Assembly (NCBI GenBank): GCA_964417895.1
Contig: CAYQJS010000061.1
Location: 1 to 30,313 of the forward strand
DNA length: 30,313 bases
Direction of reading: 5' to 3'
Source: CAYQJS01 sp964417895
Lineage (GTDB): Bacteria > Chloroflexota > UBA6077 > SHYK01
Part shown: in pieces, positions 9,319 to 17,677 of the stretch
How the letters are laid out: the number at the start of each line of letters is the position of its first letter
How positions within the stretch are numbered: position 1 is the stretch's first letter
Position numbers and translations under genes: made by a program
The notes under the pieces: generated by a model
What the model was told of the DNA's origin: nothing
Seen by the model: the letters and a program-made list of their open reading frames with translations, nothing else
Databases searched by the model: none

Positions 9319-9357
9319 TACAAGCCCGTGCTTAATTCGTGACCCCCGGGTGGGCGG

Positions 9358-9490
9358 GTACGTCACCCTCTCCCTCCCCCTCCCCCGTCGAGTGGGAGGG
9401 GTCTGTCCCCTCACCCGTCCAAGGGAGCGAGTCCTGGGCTCGTCGTCCCCTCCCCCCTGGTAGGGGAGGGTAGGGAGAGGGGGTCACGAA
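9358..9490. repeat. GC-rich palindromic repeat, copy 2
   Basis: gtcaccctctccctccccctccccc at the left pairs with ggggagggtagggagagggggtcac at the right, with smaller hairpins between. It lies between the convergent ends of the amidohydrolase and the TPR gene and may serve as a bidirectional terminator-like structure. Confidence 0.75.
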
Positions 9491-9553
9491 CTCCTGCGAT
9501 CTTGTGCGAGCTGGATCGCCGGGTGTGTTGCTGAGTGGCCTGAACGATTCAGG

Positions 9554-10288
9554 TCAAGGCTGAACGGCGCCGGTCCCGCCGTGGAGCAAGGACTCGAATC
9601 CGCCCAGGCGGCCGCGGACCTCTTCGAGTAGGCGGAGCGCCTCCTCGAGCGACATGTTCGGGTGCTGGGAGAGCAGGTCGGTCGCACGATTGCCTGACCC
9701 GCGCTGGATCTGGCTCAGAAGGTCCCGCATTTGTTGGCTAAGTCCCTCGGTCTGCTCGTCCGCTTCCTCTTGCCCGAGCTCTACGCCGGCCGTCTCTTCG
9801 CCATCGCCCTCCGATGCCGAAGGTTGGCGGCCCGCGAGGAGCTCGCTCAGGCAGGCTCCGCCTGGCTGGTCGATCCCCCGAGCCAGCTCGCGCTGGACGA
9901 CCTCGAAATTGAACCTGGCGTCCTGGTCGGCGGGCTCGAGCTGGAGGGTGGCCGCGAACGCCTCGCGGGCCCCGGCGCAATCGCCCAGGCGGAACAGCGC
10001 AATCCCGCGGTTGTAGTGAGCGGCCGCCTGGACCGCCGGAGAGGCGGCGTCCAGCGCCGACTCGAGACGCGCCACGGCCGCCTCGTCGCGCCGGAGCCCG
10101 GCGAGGGCAGTACCCACGTTGTAGCTAGCTCCCGCCGACGGATGGCGGGCGCCGACGGATTCGTACCGCGCGAGCGCCTCCTCCAGTCGCCCCTGGTGGA
10201 ACAGGTCGTTGGCCGCGCGATTCTCGACGCTCCATTCGGGCACGCACCCGAGAATCAGCAGGGCGACAGGCAGCCAGAACAGTCTCAT
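9554..10288 (-). CDS. TPR-containing lipoprotein (BatC-like)
   Basis: 244 residues from the ATG at 10288, which overlaps the TGA of the upstream VWA gene as ATGA. The N-terminus MRLFWLPVALLILGC is a lipoprotein signal (Cys15). It is followed by about three tetratricopeptide-like helical repeats (roughly residues 20-130; NDLFHQGRLEEALARYESVG and AHYNRGIALFRLGDCAGARE are good examples). Next comes an acidic/Gln-rich linker, then an amphipathic C-terminal segment. TPR proteins occupy this last position in moxR-batA-batB-batC-type operons, where they are thought to scaffold the VWA membrane proteins in the periplasm. The role here is inferred from context. Confidence 0.85.
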   Translation of the reverse strand: MRLFWLPVALLILGCVPEWSVENRAANDLFHQGRLEEALARYESVGARHPSAGASYNVGTALAGLRRDEAAVARLESALDAASPAVQAAAHYNRGIALFRLGDCAGAREAFAATLQLEPADQDARFNFEVVQRELARGIDQPGGACLSELLAGRQPSASEGDGEETAGVELGQEEADEQTEGLSQQMRDLLSQIQRGSGNRATDLLSQHPNMSLEEALRLLEEVRGRLGGFESLLHGGTGAVQP

Positions 10289-11298
10289 CGCGCTATCGCC
10301 GGGGTGGGCATGCGCCGCCGCTGGGGGAGCCATGCTTCGAGGAGCAGGATTCCTAGAGCCAAGCCGAGCAAGAGCCACCGACGCTCATAGTCGAGCACCC
10401 AGCGCTCGCCAATCACTTCAGTGGGCGGCATCTGGAAGATCTGCGCCGAAACCTCCTGTGGGACAGGCTCGCTCCCGGTGTACGTCCAGTAGCGCCCGCC
10501 GGTCGCATGAGCGAGCGCCTCGAGGCCGGCCGCGTCGAGAGTGCTCACCGCCGTCCCCGAGCGCCCCGTGAGGTACCGCAGAAACCGGCCGTCGGCGGCG
10601 TAGAGCGGCACCTCTCCGCCGCCGGCGGTTCCGATCCCGACGGCGAAGACGCGCACACCTTCTGACCGCAACGCACCGATGAACGAGCTGTCGGCAGCGC
10701 CTTCTCCATCCGACACGAGCACCAGGCTCTTGGGTGCGCCGCTGGCCCGCACCTCGGGCGGGAACAGCTCCACGGCGGCGCGGAGACCAGCATCGACGGA
10801 GGTGCCGGTGATCGGGATGAACGGGTAACCCCCGAACTCGAGCACCTTGCCGATGGCCGGCGTGTCTGGGGTGAGGGGAAAGCGCAGGCGCGCGTCGCCG
10901 GCATAGTAGACCAGGCCGACCCGCTGCTCCCCAAGATCGGCAACCACCCGGGCGATCACGTCGCGGGCAAGCGCCAGGCGGCTCGGCGTCACGTCCTGCG
11001 TCGCCATGCTCTGGGAGACGTCGAGCAGCACGACGACGTCCCGTCGCTCGACGGGGTGTCCCAGACGCGGCCCCGCGATGGCGACAATGAGGGCGGCGAG
11101 GCCCGCGAGCCGGAGCAGGTTCCGGATGATCTGCCAGAACACGCTCCCCGATACCAAACCGCTGCCGGGCCCGCCGAACGCGCGCAGCGCCCGCCGGCGT
11201 GCGATGAAGAACACGCCGTACAGCGCGCCCAGCAGAGGCAGTACCGCCAGCAACAACAACGCCACCGGGCGTTCGAATGCGACCCCCCCGTCCGTCAC
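10285..11298 (-). CDS. VWA-domain membrane protein (BatB-like)
   Basis: 337 residues from the GTG at 11298; its first bases overlap the previous TGA as GTGA, which decides the start over an upstream in-frame ATG. There are two N-terminal membrane helices (about residues 11-33 and 57-77), a von Willebrand factor A domain, and one C-terminal helix (WLLLGLALGILLLEAWL). The MIDAS metal site is intact: DVSQS (Asp93, Ser95, Ser97), a Thr in ITGTSVD (about 166), and Asp197 in LVSDGEG. In Bat-type operons such proteins sit in the membrane with the VWA domain outside and act with a MoxR ATPase. The biological target is unknown. Confidence 0.9.
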   Translation of the reverse strand: MTDGGVAFERPVALLLLAVLPLLGALYGVFFIARRRALRAFGGPGSGLVSGSVFWQIIRNLLRLAGLAALIVAIAGPRLGHPVERRDVVVLLDVSQSMATQDVTPSRLALARDVIARVVADLGEQRVGLVYYAGDARLRFPLTPDTPAIGKVLEFGGYPFIPITGTSVDAGLRAAVELFPPEVRASGAPKSLVLVSDGEGAADSSFIGALRSEGVRVFAVGIGTAGGGEVPLYAADGRFLRYLTGRSGTAVSTLDAAGLEALAHATGGRYWTYTGSEPVPQEVSAQIFQMPPTEVIGERWVLDYERRWLLLGLALGILLLEAWLPQRRRMPTPAIAR

Positions 11299-12236
11299 GG
11301 AGCGCTCCTGAGGACCGTCGTCGCAAGCGCGACCTCGAGGGCGAGGAGAGCGAGGCCAGCCGCCGCCAGGGCCCAATCCAGCGGCACTGAATGAACCGTC
11401 TCGCTCGTGACCAGCGTCCGCTCCATCTGGGCGATTGCGTCGTAGGTCGCCTGCAAGGCGGCTGGGTCCGCCGCGCGAAAATAGCGACCTCCCGTCAGCT
11501 CGCTGATCTGCGTCATCAGGCGCTCGTCGATTCCCTGCTGGCCACCGGCCGGCGCGAGGGCGCCGATCGTATAAAGGCGGACGTTGAGCAACCGCGCGAT
11601 TTGTGCAGCGTCCATCGGCTTCACCTGGTCTGCGTTGCTGAGGCCGTCCGTCAGAAGGACGACCGCCTTCGAGACGGCCGGCGAGTCTCGCAGCACATTG
11701 ACGGAGGCGGCGAGCCCGTCGCCAATAGCGGTGCCACCGCGCAGCTGGCCGGGCTTCATCCCCACGACCATCTTACGCAGAGCAGCGTGGTCGGACGTCA
11801 TTGGGCTGTAGACAGCGACCTCGCCCGCGAACGCGACCAGGCCTGCCCGCTCGCCGTCGAGCTTTCCGAGGAAATCCACGACGACGTCGCGGGTGATGTC
11901 GAACTTCGTTCGCCCGAAGGCCTGCTCTTGCATCGACGTCGAGATATCCAGGGTGATGACGAGGTCGCTGCCCGCGGTGCGGGTCTCGATGAGGGTTTCG
12001 GTCAGCTCCGGTCGAGCGAGCGCCACCGCCACCAGCGCGAGGCTCACCGTGCGGAGCAAAGAGAGCGCGGCCCGCAAGCGCAGCCGCCAGCTCGGCGCAA
12101 TCCCGACTATCAACCCGAGAGACGGAAATAGGAGCCCGCCGGCGGCGCGTCGTCGCCACCACTCGGCCGCGAGCACAGCCAGAACCACAATCGGCACAAA
12201 AACGAGCGCATCGGGGGCGCCAAACCTGAGACTCAT
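11295..12236 (-). CDS. VWA-domain membrane protein (BatA-like)
   Basis: 313 residues from the ATG at 12236, which overlaps the preceding TGA (ATGA). A helix near residues 10-25 and another near 55-75 precede the VWA domain, and a third helix lies near the C-terminus (about 291-310). MIDAS residues are visible as DISTS (Asp97, Ser99, Ser101), Thr169 in RGGTAIGDGL and Asp197 in LLTDGLSN. This is the usual BatA layout. The open frame continues upstream of 12236, but that part overlaps the preceding small gene in a different frame and has no family similarity I recognise. Confidence 0.9.
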   Translation of the reverse strand: MSLRFGAPDALVFVPIVVLAVLAAEWWRRRAAGGLLFPSLGLIVGIAPSWRLRLRAALSLLRTVSLALVAVALARPELTETLIETRTAGSDLVITLDISTSMQEQAFGRTKFDITRDVVVDFLGKLDGERAGLVAFAGEVAVYSPMTSDHAALRKMVVGMKPGQLRGGTAIGDGLAASVNVLRDSPAVSKAVVLLTDGLSNADQVKPMDAAQIARLLNVRLYTIGALAPAGGQQGIDERLMTQISELTGGRYFRAADPAALQATYDAIAQMERTLVTSETVHSVPLDWALAAAGLALLALEVALATTVLRSAP

Positions 12237-12673
12237 ACGGCGCTCGGCGAAGGCGCCGATGATACCGACCGGATCACCTCGAGGGCGCCCAGCACGTCGG
12301 CCCGGGCCTCTTCCGCTGTCTTGCCAGTGTGGTCGAAGCGGACGAGATCGCCGGTCCCCAACACCCGGCGCAGGTAGTCCACGAAGCGGAGATCCATCGC
12401 TCGCGGTCCCAGCGCGGCAGCCAGCTCGGTGGGGGTGAGCGCCGGAGCGGGCAGACCGTACACGTCGGCGACGTATCGGCGAAGGCAGGCGGCGAGGAGA
12501 GCATAGTGCTCCTTGAGCCGACCCTGCTCCACGAGCCCCAGGCCCAGCAAGCGCATCAGCTCGCGCTCTGCCACCGCGGCCGGCCCCAAAGGCTGCTTCG
12601 AGCGCATGAGGAAGAGCAGCCCAGCCGCCAGGGCCAGCAGGACGACCACCACGAGCACCATCACAGGCGGCAC
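12233..12673 (-). CDS. Small membrane protein, DUF4381/BatD-C-terminus-like, probably 5' truncated
   Basis: 146 residues from a GTG at 12673. One membrane helix (MVLVVVVLLALAAGLLFLM) is followed by a cytosolic helical domain with RELMRLLGLGLVEQGRLKEHYALL and LRRYVADVYGLP. This is the form of the region found after the helix in DUF4381/BatD-like proteins of MoxR-DUF58-VWA operons. The frame stays open upstream to 12857 (encoding DQLRPLRGPLDLD, which fits such proteins) but has no ATG, GTG or TTG there, and it runs into a palindromic repeat at 12754-12800. The ancestral N-terminal domain therefore seems to have been lost, and the present start is uncertain. It overlaps the BatA-like gene by ATGA. 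Confidence 0.6.
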   Translation of the reverse strand: MPPVMVLVVVVLLALAAGLLFLMRSKQPLGPAAVAERELMRLLGLGLVEQGRLKEHYALLAACLRRYVADVYGLPAPALTPTELAAALGPRAMDLRFVDYLRRVLGTGDLVRFDHTGKTAEEARADVLGALEVIRSVSSAPSPSAV

Positions 12674-13174
12674 CAGTGGAGTGGCATCGAGATCGAGCGG
12701 CCCGCGCAGCGGCCTGAGCTGGTCGGCGACGGCGACGAGGAAGACGCCGCCTCTGCTCCTCTCCCACCGCAGCGGGAGAGGCTGGGTGAGGGCATGTCCT
12801 CTAGCGAGGGGCTGAAATAGATTGGGGTCCGCTCGTGGTGCCCGCCGGACACTTTTTCATGATGGGGGACAACACGGGGCCTTCGACAAGCTCAGGCTGA
12901 GCGGGCTTCTCGGCAGCTTGCGTTTGGCACGCTCCCCTTGCGCACCGCAGTGGGAGGGGCTGGGTGAAGGCGCCTGCTCCGGGGGCACACCGGCTGGAAC
13001 AGCGTTAGACCTCCCAACGCAGTGGGCTACCCTCTCCCCAACCCTCTCCCACTGTGGTGGGAGAGGGGGTCTAAATCCCCTCACCGTGCGCTCTCCGACG
13101 GCCGCGGTAGGAAGGGGTCCGCATGCCCTCACCGTGCCCGCTCCGACGCACTCGCATTACGGTCCGCCGCGCCT
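12674..13174. other. Repeat-rich 500-bp gap inside the MoxR/VWA operon
   Basis: Between the DUF58 stop and the small membrane gene I see no intact gene. Besides three palindromic repeat pieces it holds the start-less upstream frame of the membrane gene (12674-12856 on the minus strand) and a 'ccttcgacaagctcaggctgagcg' fragment near 12881 related to the repeats at 1205 and 3042. An N-terminal domain or a whole gene may once have been here. Confidence 0.6.
12754..13095. repeat. Cluster of GC-rich palindromic repeat pieces, copy 3
   Basis: Three related hairpins: ctctcccaccgcagcgggagag (12759-12780, two bases more than the arms), gcaccgcagtgggaggggctgggtg (about 12940-12966) and ctctcccactgtggtgggagag (13044-13065). 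The first differs by one base from 20107-20128 inside the M16 peptidase gene. Confidence 0.75.
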
Positions 13175-14176
13175 TTACGCATGAGCCGGGAGCCGTCGAT
13201 CGCGGTCACGATCGCGGAAGAACGCCATGAGGGCCTGCACGTACGGGCGGTCAGTAAACAGGTCGACGTGGTCGACGCCCAGGCTGGCTAGCATGCGCGC
13301 CCGCTGCTGCACGCGGGCCTCTCCCGCCGCTCGATACGAGGCCCGCACCTGGTGCGAGCCGGTATCCACAAGACGGATGCCGCCGCTCTCAGCATCCTCG
13401 AGGGCAAGGATGCCGACCGAGGGCAGCTCCCATTCCCGCGGGTCGTTCAGCGTCATAGCGATCACGTCGTGCCGTCGAGCCAGAGCGACCAGCGAGCGCG
13501 TGTCGGTAAACAGCAGGTCTGAGAGCAGCACGACGACGCTGCGCCGCCGAGCGACGTTGGTGAGGAAGCCGGCCGCGGGGCCGACCGCTGTTCGGCCACG
13601 ACGCGGGGGCCAGAACACCAGATCGCGGATCACTCGCAAGGCATGCTGGCGCCCCTTCCTGGGGCGGACGAATGTTTCGACGCGATCCGAGAACAGCAGC
13701 AAACCGATCCGGTCGCCGCTGCGCACCGCCGACATGGCCAGCAGCGCCGCGACGTCGACGGCCAACTCGCGCTTGCTCGACCGTGCGGTGCCAAACCAGA
13801 GCGATGCGCTCACGTCAACTACCAGGAACACGCTGAGCTGGCGCTCCTCGCGGTATAGCTTCACAAACGGACGGCCCATCCGTGCCGTCACGTTCCAATC
13901 GATGGCCCGCACGTCGTCGCCGGGCACATACTCGCGCAGCTCCTCGAACTCAAGGCCCGCGCCTCGGAAGACGCTGCGGTGGGGTCCGGGCAGCAAGTCG
14001 TTGGCAAGTCGGCGCGCGCGCAGCTCGACTAGGTCCACCTCGCGCAAACGCTGGGAGAGCGTGCTACTGGGCCAGTTCCTGTGGATATCGGGGTGACGGT
14101 CACCCCCACCACCCCCCTCCCTAACCCTCCCCCCTTGTGGGGGAGGGTTAGGGAGGGGGGTAACGCCCGCGTTCAT
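13175..14176 (-). CDS. DUF58 domain protein (MoxR-operon partner)
   Basis: 333 residues from the ATG at 14176. The family signature REYVPGDDVRAIDWN (81-95) is followed by FVKLYREER and a VWA-like DVSAS (121-125), then LLLFSDRVETFVRPRKGR and VVLLSDLLF. DUF58 proteins almost always pair with MoxR ATPases and VWA proteins, as here. The first 35 or so residues are odd: TPLPNPPPQGGRVREGGGGG is the translation of a palindromic repeat (14095-14162), and family similarity starts only near LREVDLVELRARR. The true start could instead be TTG 14044 or GTG 14038. The chosen ATG lies 13 nt after the MoxR stop. Confidence 0.88.
   Translation of the reverse strand: MNAGVTPLPNPPPQGGRVREGGGGGDRHPDIHRNWPSSTLSQRLREVDLVELRARRLANDLLPGPHRSVFRGAGLEFEELREYVPGDDVRAIDWNVTARMGRPFVKLYREERQLSVFLVVDVSASLWFGTARSSKRELAVDVAALLAMSAVRSGDRIGLLLFSDRVETFVRPRKGRQHALRVIRDLVFWPPRRGRTAVGPAAGFLTNVARRRSVVVLLSDLLFTDTRSLVALARRHDVIAMTLNDPREWELPSVGILALEDAESGGIRLVDTGSHQVRASYRAAGEARVQQRARMLASLGVDHVDLFTDRPYVQALMAFFRDRDRDRRLPAHA
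14095..14162. repeat. GC-rich palindromic repeat, copy 4, at the 5' end of the DUF58 gene
   Basis: A near-perfect palindrome: ccctccctaaccctcccccc (14115-14134) pairs with gggggagggttagggagggg (14140-14159) around a short loop. The right arm is shared with 20075-20095. If translation starts at 14176 the element is translated as a Pro/Gly-rich leader. Confidence 0.8.
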
Positions 14177-14189
14177 GCGAAATGGCCCG

Positions 14190-15161
14190 CTACGGGACCG
14201 CGACGGTGGAGAGCAGCTTGGCAAGCACGTCTTCGCTCGTGATCCGTTCCGCGTCCGCTTCGTAGGTCATGATCACGCGATGGCGCATTACGTCGAGCGC
14301 AACACCCTTGATGTCATCCGGCAGCACGTAGTCGCGGCCATCCAACAGCGCTTCGGCGCGGGCCGCGAGCGCCAGGTAGATGCTCGCCCGTGGCGATGCG
14401 CCGTAGGCGATCAACGGCTTCAGCTCGGGCAGCCCGAACTCCTCCGGCCGTCGCGTCGCGGAGACGAGCCCCACGATGTAGTCCAGCAACGGCTGCTCGA
14501 CCTGCACGGTGGATAGCGCGGATCTCGCCGCCAGCAATGCCTCCGGCCGCGCCACTCGATCCACTCTTGGCTCCTGGGGCGCCAGGTGGTCGCGCACCAC
14601 CCTCTTCTCTTCCCAAGGCGATGGGTACGTCACGACGACCTTCAGCATGAACCGGTCGATCTGCGCTTCCGGCAAGGGATAGGTGCCGTCGTGCTCGATG
14701 GGGTTCTGAGTCGCGAGCACCATGAAAAGCGCACTCAGCGGATGCGTCTCCCCGCCGATGGTGACCTGACGTTCCTGCATCGCTTCGAGCAGCGCGCTCT
14801 GGACCTTGGCCGGTGCGCGGTTGATCTCGTCCACCAGGAGCAGGTCGGTGAAGACCGGACCCAGGTGGGGCGTGAAGCTCGCCTCTCGGGCGTCGTACAC
14901 GAGAGTGCCGATCAGGTCGGCGGGCAGCAGGTCTGGCGTGCACTGGATGCGGTGGAACGTGGCGTGCATGGTGTCCGCGAGCGTCTTGACGGCGAGGGTC
15001 TTGGCCAGTCCAGGAACGCCCTCGATCAGAAGGTGGCCGCCGCACAGGAGACCGAGAAGCAGACGACGGACGAGATGCTCCTGCCCAATGATGACCCTGC
15101 GCTGCTCGGCCAGGATCGCTTCGAACAGTTGTTTGTGCTCTGAGAGTCGTTCGGGCGCCAC
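14190..15161 (-). CDS. MoxR-family AAA+ ATPase
   Basis: 323 residues from a GTG at 15161, the first gene of the minus-strand Bat-like operon. Walker A is GVPGLAKT (48-55), Walker B is LLLVDE (107-112) in the MoxR-typical FTDLLLVDEINRAPAKVQ context, and LATQNPIEHDGTYPLPEAQ (149-167) holds sensor 1 and the MoxR insert. The C-terminal lid is present. MoxR ATPases act as chaperone-like remodelers of VWA-protein complexes. The following DUF58, two VWA and TPR genes fit this role. The upstream amidohydrolase ends 82 bp away, so a separate promoter in that gap is possible. The SD is weak (GGACGAG). Confidence 0.94.
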   Translation of the reverse strand: MAPERLSEHKQLFEAILAEQRRVIIGQEHLVRRLLLGLLCGGHLLIEGVPGLAKTLAVKTLADTMHATFHRIQCTPDLLPADLIGTLVYDAREASFTPHLGPVFTDLLLVDEINRAPAKVQSALLEAMQERQVTIGGETHPLSALFMVLATQNPIEHDGTYPLPEAQIDRFMLKVVVTYPSPWEEKRVVRDHLAPQEPRVDRVARPEALLAARSALSTVQVEQPLLDYIVGLVSATRRPEEFGLPELKPLIAYGASPRASIYLALAARAEALLDGRDYVLPDDIKGVALDVMRHRVIMTYEADAERITSEDVLAKLLSTVAVP

Positions 15162-15243
15162 TACTCGTCCGCGGTCGTTGACAGTAACAACAAGTGTATC
15201 AGCTTCCTTGCGGCGCTCGGTGGTTCCGAACGAGATGGTTCCT

Positions 15244-16395
15244 TCAGCTCACCCCATACAGGCGGGCACAGTTGTCCCAGAGGATCTTGCGCTTGCTGTC
15301 CTCACTCACCCCCTGCAAGCCGAGGAAGGTGTTGATGGCCTGCGGGTAGGCCGAGTCGTCGTGGGGCCAGTCGGTAGAGATGACGATGTTGTCATCACCA
15401 ATGGACGCGATGGTGTGGGCCAGCAGATGTTCGTCGGGGTCTACCGATACATAGCAGTGCCGTTGGAAGGCGACGCTGGGGGGTTCCGTCAGGGGAGTCC
15501 TCTCCTCGTCCCCGAACTTTTCCACCCGCTCGTCCAGGCACCAGAGCCACCACGGAACCCAGCTGCAGTGGCCCTCCAGGAATGCAGCCTTGAGGCCGGG
15601 GTATCGTTCAAAAACACCTCCAGTGAGCAGGCAGCCCATCGCCAGCATCAGCTCGACCGGGTGGGCGACTGCGTGGGCCATGGCGAAGTTATCCTTGTAC
15701 CGGCGGCCCAGGTGTTCCTGGTAGGCCATTTGAATGCCATGGAAGGCAACAGGCACGTTCAGCCGCTCAGCCTCGGCCCAGAGGGGGTCATAGGAGCGGT
15801 CGTACCAGGGCCGGCCGTTCACCTCGTGGTTGGGCAGCACCAGTGCCACCGCGCCCAACTCTCGCACGGCTCGGCGCGCTTCCACCACGGCCAGGCCCAC
15901 CTCGTGGATCGGCAAGACGGCGGCTGGCCTCAGCCGGCCCGGATCCGTGCTACAGAAGTCCGCCAACCAGTTGTTGTAGGCTCGGCACACGGCCGCCGAT
16001 AGGCCAGGATCCAGGTCGTCCACTCCTATGACGTGGGAGCAGTGCGTCCGGAAGACGATTGACACGTCGATGCCCTCGACGTTCATTGCCTTGAGCATAT
16101 CCCGAGGGTCCTCGCCTTTTAGGTCGTCCTCCGCGTTCTGATAGCGGCCCGTCTTTCTGTGGCGAACCTCGGCCTTGTCGATCCGGATCTTCGCCAGCTG
16201 CTGGCGCTCCGGCAGGTCCATGAAGGCTGGGAATGCCTTCCCTTCGAAGCGCCAGCGGATGCCAGGCTGGGCTGCCGTCACCGCGAATCGGGGCGCACGA
16301 TCCTGGTATGCGGCCTCCGTGTACTTCTCCCAGAGGTCCGACGGCTCCGTCACGTGAATGTCGCTGTCCATCACTCGAAACCCTTGCTTCGCCAT
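15244..16395 (-). CDS. Amidohydrolase family 2 (COG2159-type)
   Basis: 383 residues from the ATG at 16395 behind a good SD (GAGGAGG). The DxH motif is in VMDSDIHVTEPSDLWEKY (Asp12, His14), AFHGIQ supplies the mid-protein His, and VISTDWPHDDSAYP carries the C-terminal Asp. AYNNWLADFCSTDPGRLRPAAVLP is typical of the ACMSD/decarboxylase-like branch. It follows the paralogous gene at 17677-16441 by 45 bp and the two are likely co-transcribed. Expect a metal-dependent hydrolase or decarboxylase; the substrate cannot be stated. Confidence 0.92.
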   Translation of the reverse strand: MAKQGFRVMDSDIHVTEPSDLWEKYTEAAYQDRAPRFAVTAAQPGIRWRFEGKAFPAFMDLPERQQLAKIRIDKAEVRHRKTGRYQNAEDDLKGEDPRDMLKAMNVEGIDVSIVFRTHCSHVIGVDDLDPGLSAAVCRAYNNWLADFCSTDPGRLRPAAVLPIHEVGLAVVEARRAVRELGAVALVLPNHEVNGRPWYDRSYDPLWAEAERLNVPVAFHGIQMAYQEHLGRRYKDNFAMAHAVAHPVELMLAMGCLLTGGVFERYPGLKAAFLEGHCSWVPWWLWCLDERVEKFGDEERTPLTEPPSVAFQRHCYVSVDPDEHLLAHTIASIGDDNIVISTDWPHDDSAYPQAINTFLGLQGVSEDSKRKILWDNCARLYGVS

Positions 16396-16440
16396 TGCTC
16401 ATCCTCCTCGTAGGGGACTGCGCGCCGGGGGCCCTGGCCC

Positions 16441-17677
16441 TCACCTGGCGACCGCGGGCTCCACAATTCCTTGCCTGTCCCGCCGGAACCGCGCCATGGC
16501 CGCATCGGCTTTCCTGAAATCCTCTTCTGTAAAGCTCCACAGGCCCGCGCCGCCGGCCAGGATGTCGGCGGCCATGTCCCGAGGCACACCCTTCAAGAGG
16601 TTGTTGGAGACCTCCGGGAAGCTGGAGTCAAAGTGAGGGTAATCCGTCGAGATGCACATGCGNNNNNNNNNNGATCTCCGGTTCGCTCCCCTCGACAGCC
16701 GCCCAGCAGTTCCTCCGGAAGTACTCCTTCGGCGTCAGCGAGAGGTAGGGCGCATGCGTCTCCCGATAGTTGGGGTAGTCCCACTCGATACGGCTCAAGA
16801 GGCCCGGGACCCAGGAGTTCTGGGCCTCCAGGAAGCCGACTCTCAGCTTCGGATGAAACTCGAAGACCCCGCCGACGATCATGGCAACAAGGGCCTGCTG
16901 CATCTCGATCCAGTGGCTCGCCACGTGGCGGTAAAACCGGTTCTCCCCGTAAAGGACGTTCATGTGGGAGTACCACGCGCCGGTGCCCTCGTGGAACCCC
17001 CACGTCACGTCGAGGTCCTCGTGCATGGTGTAGAGGGGGTCCCAGTAGTTCGAGTGCCAGTAATGGCCGTTGACCAGGTTGGGCCGCATGAAGGAGCCGA
17101 CGGCCCCCAGGTCACGCACGGCCCGTAGCAACTCGCGGCAGGCCAGGTGGACGTCGTGGATGGGCAGCATGGCCGCGAACTTAAGCTGGTCGGGGCTGAA
17201 CGAGCAGTACGTCGCCATCCAGTTGTTATAGGCCTGGCAGAGGGCCAGGGAGAGTTGCGGGTCCATGTTTTCCCGTCCCAGCAGGCTGAGGCAGCTCGTG
17301 GGGAAGAGGACTGCGATATCGACGCCCTCCAGCTCCAGGGCCATCACCTGGGCCTCAGCGTCGTAGTCCCGCTCGGCCGCGAAATCCAGCCGCCCGGTTG
17401 CCGCGATGCGAGAGTTGGACAGCGACTGGCGGAGGGCAGGGCTCCCGTCGCTGCGCTCTTTCGGCGCGCGGCGCAGGGGTTTCCGATATTGCTGCCAGTG
17501 CTCGTCCCCGGTTGAGGAAAGGCCATCGACGACCCACACGCCCCGCTTCGGCTGGCCGTCCGCGCCGATGGGTGTCAGCACCCGGTCGGCAAACCTGGGG
17601 TCGAGCCATCGCGTAAAGATGTCCGCGGGCTCGACGATGTGCATGTCGCTATCCACGAACCGCATACCTTCCTTCAT
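16441..17677 (-). CDS. Amidohydrolase family 2, interrupted by an assembly gap
   Basis: One gene split by ten N (16663-16672). The 5' part (start ATG 17677, SD AAGGAGG) reads FVDSDMHIVEPADIF (DxH: Asp11, His13) through AAVEGSEPEI. The 3' part begins RMCISTDYPHFDSSFPEVSNN, which contains the C-terminal active-site Asp, and ends at a TGA at 16441. The two parts are in different frames only because the N run is 10 long, not a multiple of three. Aligning with the neighbour at 15244-16395 (VDPDEHLL, 10 residues, then NIVISTDW) predicts about 10 missing codons. It is otherwise a complete COG2159 protein of about 405 residues. It leads a two-gene unit with the next amidohydrolase. Confidence 0.85.
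16663..16672. other. Assembly gap (10 N)
   Basis: Ten unresolved bases inside the amidohydrolase gene. The length is probably a placeholder, because it breaks the frame of an otherwise colinear protein. Confidence 0.95.

Noticed and set aside
9358..9490. CRISPR array
   Set aside because: The repeats are inverted and imperfect with no regular unique spacers; no cas genes.
12237..12767. N-terminal extension of the BatA-like protein
   Set aside because: Overlaps the small membrane gene in another frame; the ATGA overlap at 12233-12236 gives the expected BatA length.
14806..16002. 398-residue plus-strand open frame spanning MoxR and an amidohydrolase
   Set aside because: Crosses two real minus-strand genes and their gap; no family features.
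16441..17677. True frameshift or two separate amidohydrolase genes
   Set aside because: The frame change coincides exactly with the N run, and both halves align to one paralog.
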